Assembly: GCF_016924755.1 (NCBI RefSeq)
Contig: NZ_JAFFJX010000009.1
Span: 1 to 64,000 of the forward strand
DNA from: Longitalea arenae
Lineage (GTDB): Bacteria; Bacteroidota; Bacteroidia; Chitinophagales; Chitinophagaceae
DNA: 64,000 nucleotides
Direction of reading: 5' to 3'
Shown: one piece after another, positions 6,969-15,420 of the stretch
How positions within the stretch are numbered: the first letter of the stretch is position 1
Layout of the letters: each line of letters begins with the position of its first letter
Notes under the pieces: generated by a model
Told to the model about the DNA's origin: nothing
What the model saw: only the letters and a program-made list of their open reading frames with translations
Database searches by the model: none
Made by a program: the position numbers and the translations under genes

Positions 6969-9900
6969 TTACTCGATCTTTTTCCAACTGCTTAATTGAA
7001 ATTCAAATTTTTGGTGTACAGGCACCCGCAACTCAAAAATAATTAAATCATGTTCACCGGAGATAAATTGCAACGACCCATTATGCAGTTCGGCAAGCGA
7101 TTTTGCGATCGAGAGGCCAATACCGGTTCCCGGTTTACTGTTTCCACGTACTCTTACAAAGGGTTCAAATAGCGTTTTTCTATATTCTTCTGGAATGGCT
7201 TTTCCATCGTTAATAAATTGGATGGTAAACTCATTCGCTGCAGGGTCAGCTGTCACCATACGTACGATGGCACTGCTGGCTGCATATTTAACAGCATTCG
7301 ATACCAGGTTCGTATTTATTTTAATAAATGCTTCCCGGTCTACAAAAGCCATGAATTGGTTCACCGGCAATTCCATATTCAGTTTAATATTATGGGAAAC
7401 CGCCTGTTCTTTAAAGCTGTTGACAATATCCGTTATAAGGGCAACGATATCTGTTTTTACAAAGTTCAGGCTGAACTGGCTTGCTTCGGTCTTTCTGAAA
7501 TCCAGCAGCTGGCTGGTCAATGCCACCAGGCGCTTCGTATTCTTTTCGGCTATGGTCAGGGTTTTAACGATCTCAGGCTCTTTATAAAATTTTTTCTTCA
7601 GCCATTCTATGGGCCCGGCGATAAGCGTCAGCGGTGTTTGTATCTCGTGGGTGATATTGGTGAAGAACTCGATCTTTGCCTGGTAGATCTCCTTTTCCTT
7701 TTCGTGCTCGAATAATTGCAGTTTGCGAAGATTTTTTCTTTCGAGGTATAAGCGGTAAAAACGCGTTGTAACATAGATGGCAGTAAGCAATAGCAGAACG
7801 TAAACAATATAGGCCGTGGTACTTTTCCAGAAGGGAGGCTTAATGATGATGACCAGCTTGCGTTGTTTTCCCACCCAGCTTCCAATATTGCTTTCGGCCT
7901 GAACAATGAATTCATAACGGCCATGGCTAAGATCAGTAAAATAGGCTTTGCGGTTCGTGCTGAGATAGGTCCAGGACTTGTCGAGCCCCTTCATTACATA
8001 TTGATACCGGGTCACTGCGGGCGAAGAAAAGTTTAGCGCAGCAAACTCAATACTGAAATTATTCTGGTTGTGATCGAGCAGGACCGTATCGGTATACAGA
8101 ATAGATCTTGTAAGCGGACTGTTGGCTGTGTCGGGCAATACTTCTTTGTTATTGAGCTGGAACCCGGTAATATAGGTGGGCGCACTCGGTTCCTGCTGAT
8201 CAAAGGAGGCAGGGTCGAACGCGATCATGCCTTTTACCGAACCGAAAAACATTTTTCCATCAGGGTGTTTGTAGGCAGAACTGTAATTGAACTGATCGGT
8301 GATCAGTCCGTTTGCCTGCGTATATACTTTTATTGCTGAGCTTGCGATATGAAAACGGATAAGGCCTTTGAGTGAGCTGATCCATAAATGCCCGGAATCA
8401 TCTTCCAGGATCCCATACAGTACATTGGTGGGCAGCCCGTTTTCTGTCGTGTACCGCCGGGTGCTTTTCCAGTCAGCGCTTAATTGTATCAATCCGCCGC
8501 CGGTAGTGGCAAACCATAAGGAGTGATTGCTGTCCTCGAAAATATTATATACGGCAAAATCATTTATGTGTTGTCCGTTTACCGTATCACCAAACCGGAA
8601 ATTACCATGGCGGCCTGTTCTGGGATTATAATAAAAAGCGCCGCGGCTCACACTGCCTGTCCAGATATTCCCTTTTGAATCTTCAAAAATGTCAAACACA
8701 TAAGAGTTATAAGGTATTTCCGGAATGCGTTTAAATGTTTTCTCTTTTTCGTCGTAGATAAATAGTCCGGAACCATGATAAGCGGTACCCACCAACAAAC
8801 GATTGTCTTTAGTGCGATAGATGGTAATTACAAAATCGCTTTCCAGGTCATTCTTATTTCCAATGAGTTTGAACCGGTCGGTAATGGTGCCGCTGCGCAG
8901 ATCCATTATTTCCAAACCTTGCAGGAAGGGGCCAATAAATAACTGGTCATTCCATGCCAGCAAGCCATGGATATTAGGGTAAGAGATTGAACCTTTTTTC
9001 CCCGTGGCCCCATAGTTGGTAAACTCACCGGTTCTCAGGTCCAGTTTATTGATACCGGCATCTTCGGTGCCAATCCATAGATTATTGTCGCTATCGGCGC
9101 ATATTTCGCGCACCGCCTCCCCGGATATGGAATTGGTCCCTGGTTTCGGGTAATACTTTTCAAACCTGGAGTTCTCTTTCGAGCAGTAGTTTATTCCGCC
9201 AAAAAAAGTACCGGCCCACATGCCTCCGCGGTTATCGCGGCAAATGGTGTACACGGCATTGTCTGCGATCGCATAAGGGTCTCCGGCCTGTTTTTTCAGG
9301 TTCCTGCTTCGCTTGCGAACGGCATCGTAAATATAGATGCCCGATTCTGTCGCAATCCAGTATTGCCCTTCACTGTCTACCGTTATGTCGCGCACGTAGA
9401 TATCGCTTTTGTCGCTGCGCAGGGCCAGTGTGCTGAGCTTACCGGTTGAGGTATTGTAGCTCTTTAATCCCTGTTTAAAACAGCCTATCAGAAGCTCCTT
9501 ACTATTGATTGGATAGATTTTACTGATAGAGCGGGCGTTTGCAGGAAAGCTTTCAGGAACGATCCTGACCTTTGCGCCATGGGCATTTTGCAGATCATAC
9601 ATGCGGATGTTTCCATCATTGTCGCCCACCCAAAGGTTCATGGCAGCGTCCAAAGCAATACAGGATGCAGGTATTTTAAGGTGGTCGAATTTGTTTTCAG
9701 CGGGCCGGTATCTACAGAGGGAAAAATTAACAAGGAACCAGAGGTTGTTATTTTTATCTATAATAAGATTGTTGGTATATTCTTTAGGCGCGCTTTCTAT
9801 TTCAAAAAACAGTTCTTTATAGGGATCATATTTAAAGAGGCCTTTACCGGTTCCCACCCAGATCATCCCATTTTTATCTTCCGCAATCGTATTTATTATA

Positions 9901-10148
9901 TTATTGCCTATACTTCCGAATTTGTTCTTTTTATAGGTGCAGGTCTTGAAAGTATAGCCGTCGAAGCGGTTCAGGCCGTTGCGGGTGCCTATCCAGATCA
10001 GCCCCTTGCTGTCTTGTATTATGGAGGTTACCGCATTGTGAACCAGTCCATCATCCACCTGGTATTGTTTAAAGTAATACTGACCCCGGGATGAGGACAC
10101 GGCAAGCAATGATAATACCGAAACAATGATGTGGTACAACACGCGCAT
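6969..10148 (-). CDS. two-component propeller sensor histidine kinase (input half of a split HTCS)
   Basis: 1059 residues. A signal peptide or N-terminal anchor (IIVSVLSLLAVSSS) is followed by about 14 Reg_prop repeats that build the periplasmic double propeller (GLIWIGTRNGLNRFDG, GMIWVGTGKGLFKYD, NLWIGTEDAGINKLD). A Y_Y_Y domain follows at about 690-755, with YQYVMKGLDKSW. One membrane helix lies at about 765-790, then HisKA with His834 in NITHEIQTPLTLI. The HATPase domain has NLVSNAVKYA, INDGKAIPEEY and GTGIGLSIAK. The protein ends after HATPase with no receiver or AraC domain; those are in the next gene. HTCS sensors usually bind an oligosaccharide from the PUL they control. Confidence 0.94.
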   Translation of the reverse strand: MRVLYHIIVSVLSLLAVSSSRGQYYFKQYQVDDGLVHNAVTSIIQDSKGLIWIGTRNGLNRFDGYTFKTCTYKKNKFGSIGNNIINTIAEDKNGMIWVGTGKGLFKYDPYKELFFEIESAPKEYTNNLIIDKNNNLWFLVNFSLCRYRPAENKFDHLKIPASCIALDAAMNLWVGDNDGNIRMYDLQNAHGAKVRIVPESFPANARSISKIYPINSKELLIGCFKQGLKSYNTSTGKLSTLALRSDKSDIYVRDITVDSEGQYWIATESGIYIYDAVRKRSRNLKKQAGDPYAIADNAVYTICRDNRGGMWAGTFFGGINYCSKENSRFEKYYPKPGTNSISGEAVREICADSDNNLWIGTEDAGINKLDLRTGEFTNYGATGKKGSISYPNIHGLLAWNDQLFIGPFLQGLEIMDLRSGTITDRFKLIGNKNDLESDFVITIYRTKDNRLLVGTAYHGSGLFIYDEKEKTFKRIPEIPYNSYVFDIFEDSKGNIWTGSVSRGAFYYNPRTGRHGNFRFGDTVNGQHINDFAVYNIFEDSNHSLWFATTGGGLIQLSADWKSTRRYTTENGLPTNVLYGILEDDSGHLWISSLKGLIRFHIASSAIKVYTQANGLITDQFNYSSAYKHPDGKMFFGSVKGMIAFDPASFDQQEPSAPTYITGFQLNNKEVLPDTANSPLTRSILYTDTVLLDHNQNNFSIEFAALNFSSPAVTRYQYVMKGLDKSWTYLSTNRKAYFTDLSHGRYEFIVQAESNIGSWVGKQRKLVIIIKPPFWKSTTAYIVYVLLLLTAIYVTTRFYRLYLERKNLRKLQLFEHEKEKEIYQAKIEFFTNITHEIQTPLTLIAGPIEWLKKKFYKEPEIVKTLTIAEKNTKRLVALTSQLLDFRKTEASQFSLNFVKTDIVALITDIVNSFKEQAVSHNIKLNMELPVNQFMAFVDREAFIKINTNLVSNAVKYAASSAIVRMVTADPAANEFTIQFINDGKAIPEEYRKTLFEPFVRVRGNSKPGTGIGLSIAKSLAELHNGSLQFISGEHDLIIFELRVPVHQKFEFQLSSWKKIE

Positions 10149-10226
10149 AGATCCTCATTCAAATATATACAAATCGTATTGTAATATTTCTGCTTCGGAA
10201 AACGAATTGTGGGTATCTTTCACCGG

Positions 10227-10244
10227 TTTGGTACGATTCGTCAA
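10227..10244 (+). promoter_or_regulatory. candidate PUL regulator box, copy 1
   Basis: TTTGGTACGATTCGTCAA, matching the copy at 15316-15333 in 17 of 18 bases. It lies in the 139-base gap between the divergent sensor kinase and first GH43 gene, 43 bases before the GH43 ATG. The last bases run into a perfect 12-bp palindrome (TCAAAATTTTGA, 10241-10252). Position and sharing suggest a binding site for the AraC-type regulator; this is inferred. Confidence 0.5.
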
Positions 10245-10287
10245 AATTTTGAACAATTCATTTAAACAGGTTTTATTTATTTTGATC

Positions 10288-11769
10288 ATGCGATTGTTTT
10301 TGTCATTGCTATTTGCCCTGCTGGTTTTCAGCAGTCATTCCCAGCAGTTGGTATTGCCTGGTGACCATCCGGATCCTTCGATCGTTAAAATCGGCCGGGA
10401 ATACTGGGCGGCAGGCACTACGTCTAACTGGTTTCCCGCTTTCCCCCTATACCGCTCCACTGACCTTGTGAACTGGAAAGCTGCCGGCCATGTGTTTACG
10501 AAAATGCCTGCCTGGGCCGACTATTACCTCTGGGCGCCCGAGATCACCTACGATAATGGTAAGGTATACCTTTATTATGCAGCGCATAAAAGGGGAGGGA
10601 ACCTTTGTATTGCCGCAGCTGTAGCAGACAAACCCGAAGGGCCTTATAGCGACCTCGGCCCGCTGATGTGCGAGGAAGCGGGTTCCATAGATGCTTTCCC
10701 CATGCGGGATGAGCATGGAAAACTCTATATGATCTGGAAGGAAGATGGTAACAGTGTTGGCAAACCTACACCGATCTGGGCGGCGCCCATGAAGGAAGAC
10801 AGAACAGCTCTGACAGGAGAGAAGAAGGAACTTTTCCGGGCAGATCTGCCCTGGGAAAAAGGACTGGTTGAAGGCGTTTCAATCATAAAGGAGAAGGATT
10901 ACTTCTATGCGTTTTATGCGGCGGCTGCCTGCTGCGGAAAAACCTGTAATTATGGAACCGGTATTGCAAGAGCGAAAAACCTGCTGGGGCCCTGGGAGAA
11001 ATACCCCGGCAACCCGGTGCTGGCAGGCAATACCGAATGGAAATGCCCGGGGCATGGAACACCCGTAAAAAAGGATGGCAGGTTTTATTTTCTTTACCAT
11101 GCTTACAGCACCAATACCGGTGCCTACGGCGGAAGACAGGGCTTGTTGAATGAGTTCGAATTTACCCCGGATGGTTGGCTGCGGTTTCTAAATGGTACCA
11201 ATTATGGTAAACGTGTACAAACGGGAAAGATCGTCGATAAATTTTCCGGTCAACAACTTTCCGGCAAATGGCATTGGAGCATCTTTAAGAATGTACAATA
11301 CAAGGTCGCGAACAGAACATTGAAATTAAATGCACTTCCTGCCGCAGCCGGCGCTTACATTGGCCAGTCTGTTTTAGCCGCTAATTATTCAGCCGCCATC
11401 AATGTACAAAGGCAGTCAAGCTCCCAGGCCGGGCTTGCTTTGATAGGAGATGATAAGAATATCGTCTATGCGGTCGTTGACAGCAACAGCATCCGGTTGA
11501 TCCAGGTTAAAAAAGAGGAGACAGCGCTTATTGCTCAACAAGAAATTAAACGTTCTTCAAATATTGCACTAAAAGCACAGGTAAAGAACAATACGCAGTT
11601 GACTTTTTCGTACAGTGAAGATGGCGTACACTTTAATGTGCTGAATGACGAGGCTGTTGATATCTCTTATTTGCCACCGTGGGACAGGGCTGTGCGGGTA
11701 GGACTGGTTTCCAAAGGGCCTGAAGGTACGGCCGCGTACTTCAGGAATTTTGTACTGGTGAACCAATGA
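10288..11769 (+). CDS. secreted GH43 glycoside hydrolase with C-terminal beta-sandwich
   Basis: 493 residues from the ATG at 10288, chosen because it directly precedes a signal peptide (LFLSLLFALLVFSSHSQ). An upstream in-frame ATG adds 54 unlikely residues. The five-bladed GH43 propeller spans about 20-330 with all three catalytic acids: Asp29 (GDHPDPSI, base), Asp135 (SIDAFP, pKa modulator) and Glu195 (LVEGVSI, acid). A beta-sandwich of the GH43_C2 type follows at about 335-493. Family members are beta-xylosidases or alpha-L-arabinofuranosidases, and the choice cannot be made from sequence. It is the first gene of the block, with 29 bases to the next chosen start. Confidence 0.9.
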   Translation: MRLFLSLLFALLVFSSHSQQLVLPGDHPDPSIVKIGREYWAAGTTSNWFPAFPLYRSTDLVNWKAAGHVFTKMPAWADYYLWAPEITYDNGKVYLYYAAHKRGGNLCIAAAVADKPEGPYSDLGPLMCEEAGSIDAFPMRDEHGKLYMIWKEDGNSVGKPTPIWAAPMKEDRTALTGEKKELFRADLPWEKGLVEGVSIIKEKDYFYAFYAAAACCGKTCNYGTGIARAKNLLGPWEKYPGNPVLAGNTEWKCPGHGTPVKKDGRFYFLYHAYSTNTGAYGGRQGLLNEFEFTPDGWLRFLNGTNYGKRVQTGKIVDKFSGQQLSGKWHWSIFKNVQYKVANRTLKLNALPAAAGAYIGQSVLAANYSAAINVQRQSSSQAGLALIGDDKNIVYAVVDSNSIRLIQVKKEETALIAQQEIKRSSNIALKAQVKNNTQLTFSYSEDGVHFNVLNDEAVDISYLPPWDRAVRVGLVSKGPEGTAAYFRNFVLVNQ

Positions 11770-11798
11770 CCACCTTGCGAAAAAATGGAACCTTATAT

Positions 11799-13304
11799 AT
11801 GAAACGACTAACGATCGCTTATGCGCTGGCTTGCACCTTGCTGCTAAACGCCTGCCATAGATCAGGCCTGCCTGCCTCCAATGAACCCGCAGAAGACCTG
11901 TCTGCACTGATCGCCGACAGCACATTTACCAACCCCGTTTTAACAAATGGTCCCGATCCCTGGGTATTGCATAAGAACGGCACCTACTATTACACCTATA
12001 CGCAGGGCAGCAAACTGGTTATTTTGGAAACAAAGAACCTGTCTGAGCTCGCTTCTTCGCGCCGGTACGAGGTATATACGCCACCGGCCGGTACTGCTTA
12101 TTCAAAAAATGTGTGGGCGCCCGAACTGCATCAGATCAATGGTAAATGGTACTTTTATTTCGCGGCCGATGATGGGCAAAATGCCAACCACCGGATGTAT
12201 GTTGTAGAAAATTCCTCGCCTACACCGGTACAGGGCAACTGGGAGTTCAAAGGAAAAGTGGCCGACGCCACCAACCAGTGGGCCATCGACGGTACCGTAT
12301 TCAATCATAACGGTCAGTTATACATGTTATGGTCAGGAGGCAATGCCGGAGCGCCGCCGCAAAATATTTACATTGCCAAAATGAGCAATCCCTGGACCAT
12401 CTCCAGCGAAAAGGTCATGATCGCCACACCCACCTATGATTGGGAGAAGAAAGGAAATGCCATCAATGAAGGCCCCCAGGTACTCGTCAATCCGCAGGGC
12501 CGTGTCTTCATTGTTTATTCGGGCAGCGGCTATTGGGTAGATGGTTATTGTTTGGGTTTGCTTACGCTAAAAGAAAACGGCGATCTCATGAAGCCTGCCG
12601 ACTGGATGAAAAAACCGGTGCCTGTTTTTTCCATGAAGGCAGCAAGCAGTGCTTACGGGCCCGGCCATAACGGGTTCTTTAAATCGCCCGATGGCCACGA
12701 AGACTGGATCATTTATCATGCACGCAGTTTACCCAATGGGGGAGATGGGAATGCGCGCAATCCACGCATCCAGCGCTTTACCTGGAATGCAGATGGTTCA
12801 CCCAATTTCGGCGAACCGGTAGCGATCAACCAGGCGTTGAAACGTCCGTCCGGGGAACCACATCGCCTGATCTATCCAAAAACCCAATGGTCCATAGCCG
12901 GCTTCAGTTCAGAGGAAACCAACAACAGCCGCCTGGCCATTCGCCTGATCGATGATACCCTTACAACTTACTGGATCACCCGGTATTCATCCAATCCCAC
13001 CGACTATCCCAATCATTGGATCACAGTAGACATGGGCGCAGCAGCTACAGTGAATGGATTTATAGTCTCACAAAAAGCAGGCGACCGTAAAATAAAGGAA
13101 CTGGAAATACAGATCAGTAATGATAATACCAGTTGGGAGAACCTGGGCCTGTTTCCGCTCAATAATATCGACCTCTTGAAACAGTATGTCACGCTGCCGG
13201 TACAACGGCAATTCAGATATTTCAAACTGGTTCCCGTTTCAGGGCATGATGCCCAAAAACAGCCAGGTCTCGCAGAAGTATCGGCCTTCCGGTTTAAAAA
13301 TTGA
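11799..13304 (+). CDS. GH43 lipoprotein with F5/8-type C-terminal carbohydrate-binding domain
   Basis: 501 residues from ATG 11799, which gives a lipoprotein signal with lipobox LLNAC (Cys19). A more upstream ATG overlaps the previous stop (ATGA) but would bury the signal. The GH43 propeller covers about 45-350 with Asp53 (NGPDPWV), Asp164 (WAIDGTV) and Glu224 (INEGPQV). The NEGPQ form is seen in arabinofuranosidase-like GH43 members. Residues about 360-501 form a discoidin/F5-8C jelly roll (LIDDTLTTYWITRY, NHWITVDMGAAATVNGF), probably a sugar-binding module. Being a lipoprotein, it is likely anchored to the outer membrane, where it can work with SusCD. Confidence 0.9.
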   Translation: MKRLTIAYALACTLLLNACHRSGLPASNEPAEDLSALIADSTFTNPVLTNGPDPWVLHKNGTYYYTYTQGSKLVILETKNLSELASSRRYEVYTPPAGTAYSKNVWAPELHQINGKWYFYFAADDGQNANHRMYVVENSSPTPVQGNWEFKGKVADATNQWAIDGTVFNHNGQLYMLWSGGNAGAPPQNIYIAKMSNPWTISSEKVMIATPTYDWEKKGNAINEGPQVLVNPQGRVFIVYSGSGYWVDGYCLGLLTLKENGDLMKPADWMKKPVPVFSMKAASSAYGPGHNGFFKSPDGHEDWIIYHARSLPNGGDGNARNPRIQRFTWNADGSPNFGEPVAINQALKRPSGEPHRLIYPKTQWSIAGFSSEETNNSRLAIRLIDDTLTTYWITRYSSNPTDYPNHWITVDMGAAATVNGFIVSQKAGDRKIKELEIQISNDNTSWENLGLFPLNNIDLLKQYVTLPVQRQFRYFKLVPVSGHDAQKQPGLAEVSAFRFKN

Positions 13305-13336
13305 TTATTTTGAATACTTATAAGAAATGCCGGTCC

Positions 13337-15307
13337 ATGCACAAGATCCTATTATTCTTTTTCTTTAGTTTCCTGCTGGGCGCTCTGCATGCCCGGCAGA
13401 TTGCCTGGAGTAATCCACTGGATGTTCAGTTTGGCGATCCCTATATTTTGCGCACAAGCGCCGGTAAATATTATATGTACGGTACCGGTGCCGGCGCCCA
13501 CAACGGCTTTGTTGCGTATTCATCGGACGATCTGGTAAACTGGAAACGCGAAGGCCAGGTGTATTACGGCAATAACAAGAACGGCTGGGGGGAACATTCA
13601 TACTGGGCGCCCGAAGCATATGAAAGAAACGGCAGGTATTACCTCTTCTACAGCGCCCAATGGAAAGAGAATCCCAACAGGGAACTGGAGCATTTTAAGA
13701 TCGGTGTAGCGGTGGCCGACCAGCCCACCGGGCCATTTATTGATCTGCAGAATAAACCAATCTTCAATCCTGATTACCCCATCATCGATGCCAATGTACT
13801 CTTTGCTGAGGATGGCAGAACCTATTTATATTATTCAAGATGTTGCTACAAACATCCGGTAGAAAGCGAAGTGGCAACATGGGCCCGCAATAAGGGCTGG
13901 TTCAAAGAAATTGAAGAAAGCTGGGTCTATGGCGTGGAAATGAAACCTGATTTCAGCGGTGTCATCGGCGAACCGGTCTTATTACTCCGACCACCTGTAA
14001 AAATGACCGATCCGCAGGCTGACTGGGAAAGCCGCTCTGTTACATCAAAAGAAGTGAACCGCCGCTGGACGGAAGGTTCTTACATCTTCAAAAAAGACGA
14101 TACCTACTATATGATGTATTCAGCCAACTATTTTGGCGGACAAAACTATGCCGTAGGCTATGCTACATCCAAAAGCCCGCTCGGCCCTTTCACAAAAGCG
14201 GCGAATAACCCCGTCTTACAAAAGAATACAGCAAGCGGCGGCATTGTTACAGGTACAGGGCATAACAGCGTTACCTGTGCACCGGATGGAAAAACCATGT
14301 TATGTGTATATCATGGCCGTACCAGTAAAACTGGTGATGAGCGGGTAGTGTTCATTGATAAAATGACAGTAAAGAACGGCGTATTAACTGTTGAAGGGCC
14401 TACCACCGGCAAGCAACAACTGGCAAATACAGCCAATCCGTTATTGGCAGATCCTACTATATTTTTCAATAATGGTAAATATTATTTATATGGAACCGTT
14501 GCCAGGAATACCGATAGCGGTTTCAAGGCCTATAGTTCTGTTGACAAGATCGCCTGGAAAGAGGAAGGGTATGTATTGCGCAAAGGCGAAAGTTATGGCA
14601 CCAAAGGATTCTGGGCGCCGCAGGTCTTTAAACACCAGGGAAAATTTTACATGGCCTATACAGCCAATGAGCATATTGCCATAGCCAGCGCCGATGGTCC
14701 GCTGGGGCCATTTACCCAGCAGGAAAAAAAGCCATTGGATGCACCGGTAAAAATGATCGATCCGTATCTATACATCGATCCGTCAGGGAAAATTTATCTA
14801 TATCATGTAAGGCTGCATCAGGGGAATCGCATTTTTGTAGCAGCGCTTGATAAAACGCTTTCCACTATCGATACAGCCACGGTGCAGGAATGTATCAATG
14901 CCTCATTACCCTGGGAGGATACGCAACATGCGACCTGGAAAGTCGCCGAAGGCCCTACCATTATTCGCCGAAAAGGCTGGTACTATATGATCTATTCCGC
15001 CAATGATTTCCGCAACCCCGATTATGCCATAGGCTATGCAACGGCCCGCAGTGCGGCCGGTCCCTGGACGAAAAGCAACACCTATCCCATTATCTCCCGG
15101 AAGAATATTGGCATCAATGGCACAGGGCATGGCGATGTGCTGACGGATCGCAATGGAAAGATCCTTTATGTCTTCCATGTGCATGCGGACGATAGCACCG
15201 TTTCCCCCCGAAGAACTGCCATGGTAGAACTTCAGTTCAGAAAAAACAAAGGTAAAGCAGATGAATTGGTTGCACTGCCGCAAACTTTCCGGCTGTTGAG
15301 CGAGTGA
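13337..15307 (+). CDS. double-domain GH43 protein (two catalytic propellers in tandem)
   Basis: 656 residues from ATG 13337, followed by a signal peptide (ILLFFFFSFLLGALHA). Two complete GH43 modules follow. Module 1 (about 25-355) carries Asp34 (FGDPYIL), Asp151 (IIDANVL) and Glu246 (WTEGSYI). Module 2 (about 360-645) carries Asp372 (LADPTIF), Asp475 (MIDPYLY) and Glu538 (VAEGPTI). Since both keep the three catalytic acids, both could be active, perhaps on different linkages. No Cys lipobox is seen, so the protein is probably periplasmic. It ends 13 bases before the box and terminator that precede susC. Confidence 0.88.
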   Translation: MHKILLFFFFSFLLGALHARQIAWSNPLDVQFGDPYILRTSAGKYYMYGTGAGAHNGFVAYSSDDLVNWKREGQVYYGNNKNGWGEHSYWAPEAYERNGRYYLFYSAQWKENPNRELEHFKIGVAVADQPTGPFIDLQNKPIFNPDYPIIDANVLFAEDGRTYLYYSRCCYKHPVESEVATWARNKGWFKEIEESWVYGVEMKPDFSGVIGEPVLLLRPPVKMTDPQADWESRSVTSKEVNRRWTEGSYIFKKDDTYYMMYSANYFGGQNYAVGYATSKSPLGPFTKAANNPVLQKNTASGGIVTGTGHNSVTCAPDGKTMLCVYHGRTSKTGDERVVFIDKMTVKNGVLTVEGPTTGKQQLANTANPLLADPTIFFNNGKYYLYGTVARNTDSGFKAYSSVDKIAWKEEGYVLRKGESYGTKGFWAPQVFKHQGKFYMAYTANEHIAIASADGPLGPFTQQEKKPLDAPVKMIDPYLYIDPSGKIYLYHVRLHQGNRIFVAALDKTLSTIDTATVQECINASLPWEDTQHATWKVAEGPTIIRRKGWYYMIYSANDFRNPDYAIGYATARSAAGPWTKSNTYPIISRKNIGINGTGHGDVLTDRNGKILYVFHVHADDSTVSPRRTAMVELQFRKNKGKADELVALPQTFRLLSE

Positions 15308-15315
15308 TGCTGCAT

Positions 15316-15333
15316 TTTGGTACGATTCGACAA
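15316..15333 (+). promoter_or_regulatory. candidate PUL regulator box, copy 2
   Basis: TTTGGTACGATTCGACAA, one mismatch from the copy before the first GH43 gene. It begins 8 bases after the GH43 stop and ends 87 bases before the susC ATG, just ahead of an intrinsic terminator. This placement suggests that susCD has its own start, activated by the same regulator. No clean TAnnTTTG element could be placed nearby. Confidence 0.5.
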
Positions 15334-15344
15334 GAGAATGAACG

Positions 15345-15368
15345 GAACATCCAATGGATGTTCTTTTT
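15345..15368 (+). terminator. intrinsic terminator between the GH43 block and susC
   Basis: GAACATCC, loop AAT and GGATGTTC form a perfect 8-bp stem followed at once by TTTTT. It should end or attenuate transcripts coming from the GH43 genes and lies 52 bases before the susC ATG. Confidence 0.7.
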
Positions 15369-15420
15369 ATTTACAGCAGGTTGCAACAAGCCTTTTTTAA
15401 TTCCAAAACGATTGTCCATT

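Noticed and set aside
6967-6971. Frameshift breaking one HTCS gene into two
   Set aside because: The kinase ends at a natural domain boundary with its own TAA, and the regulator has a good ATG and complete REC domain. Two separate genes is simpler, though resequencing would settle it.
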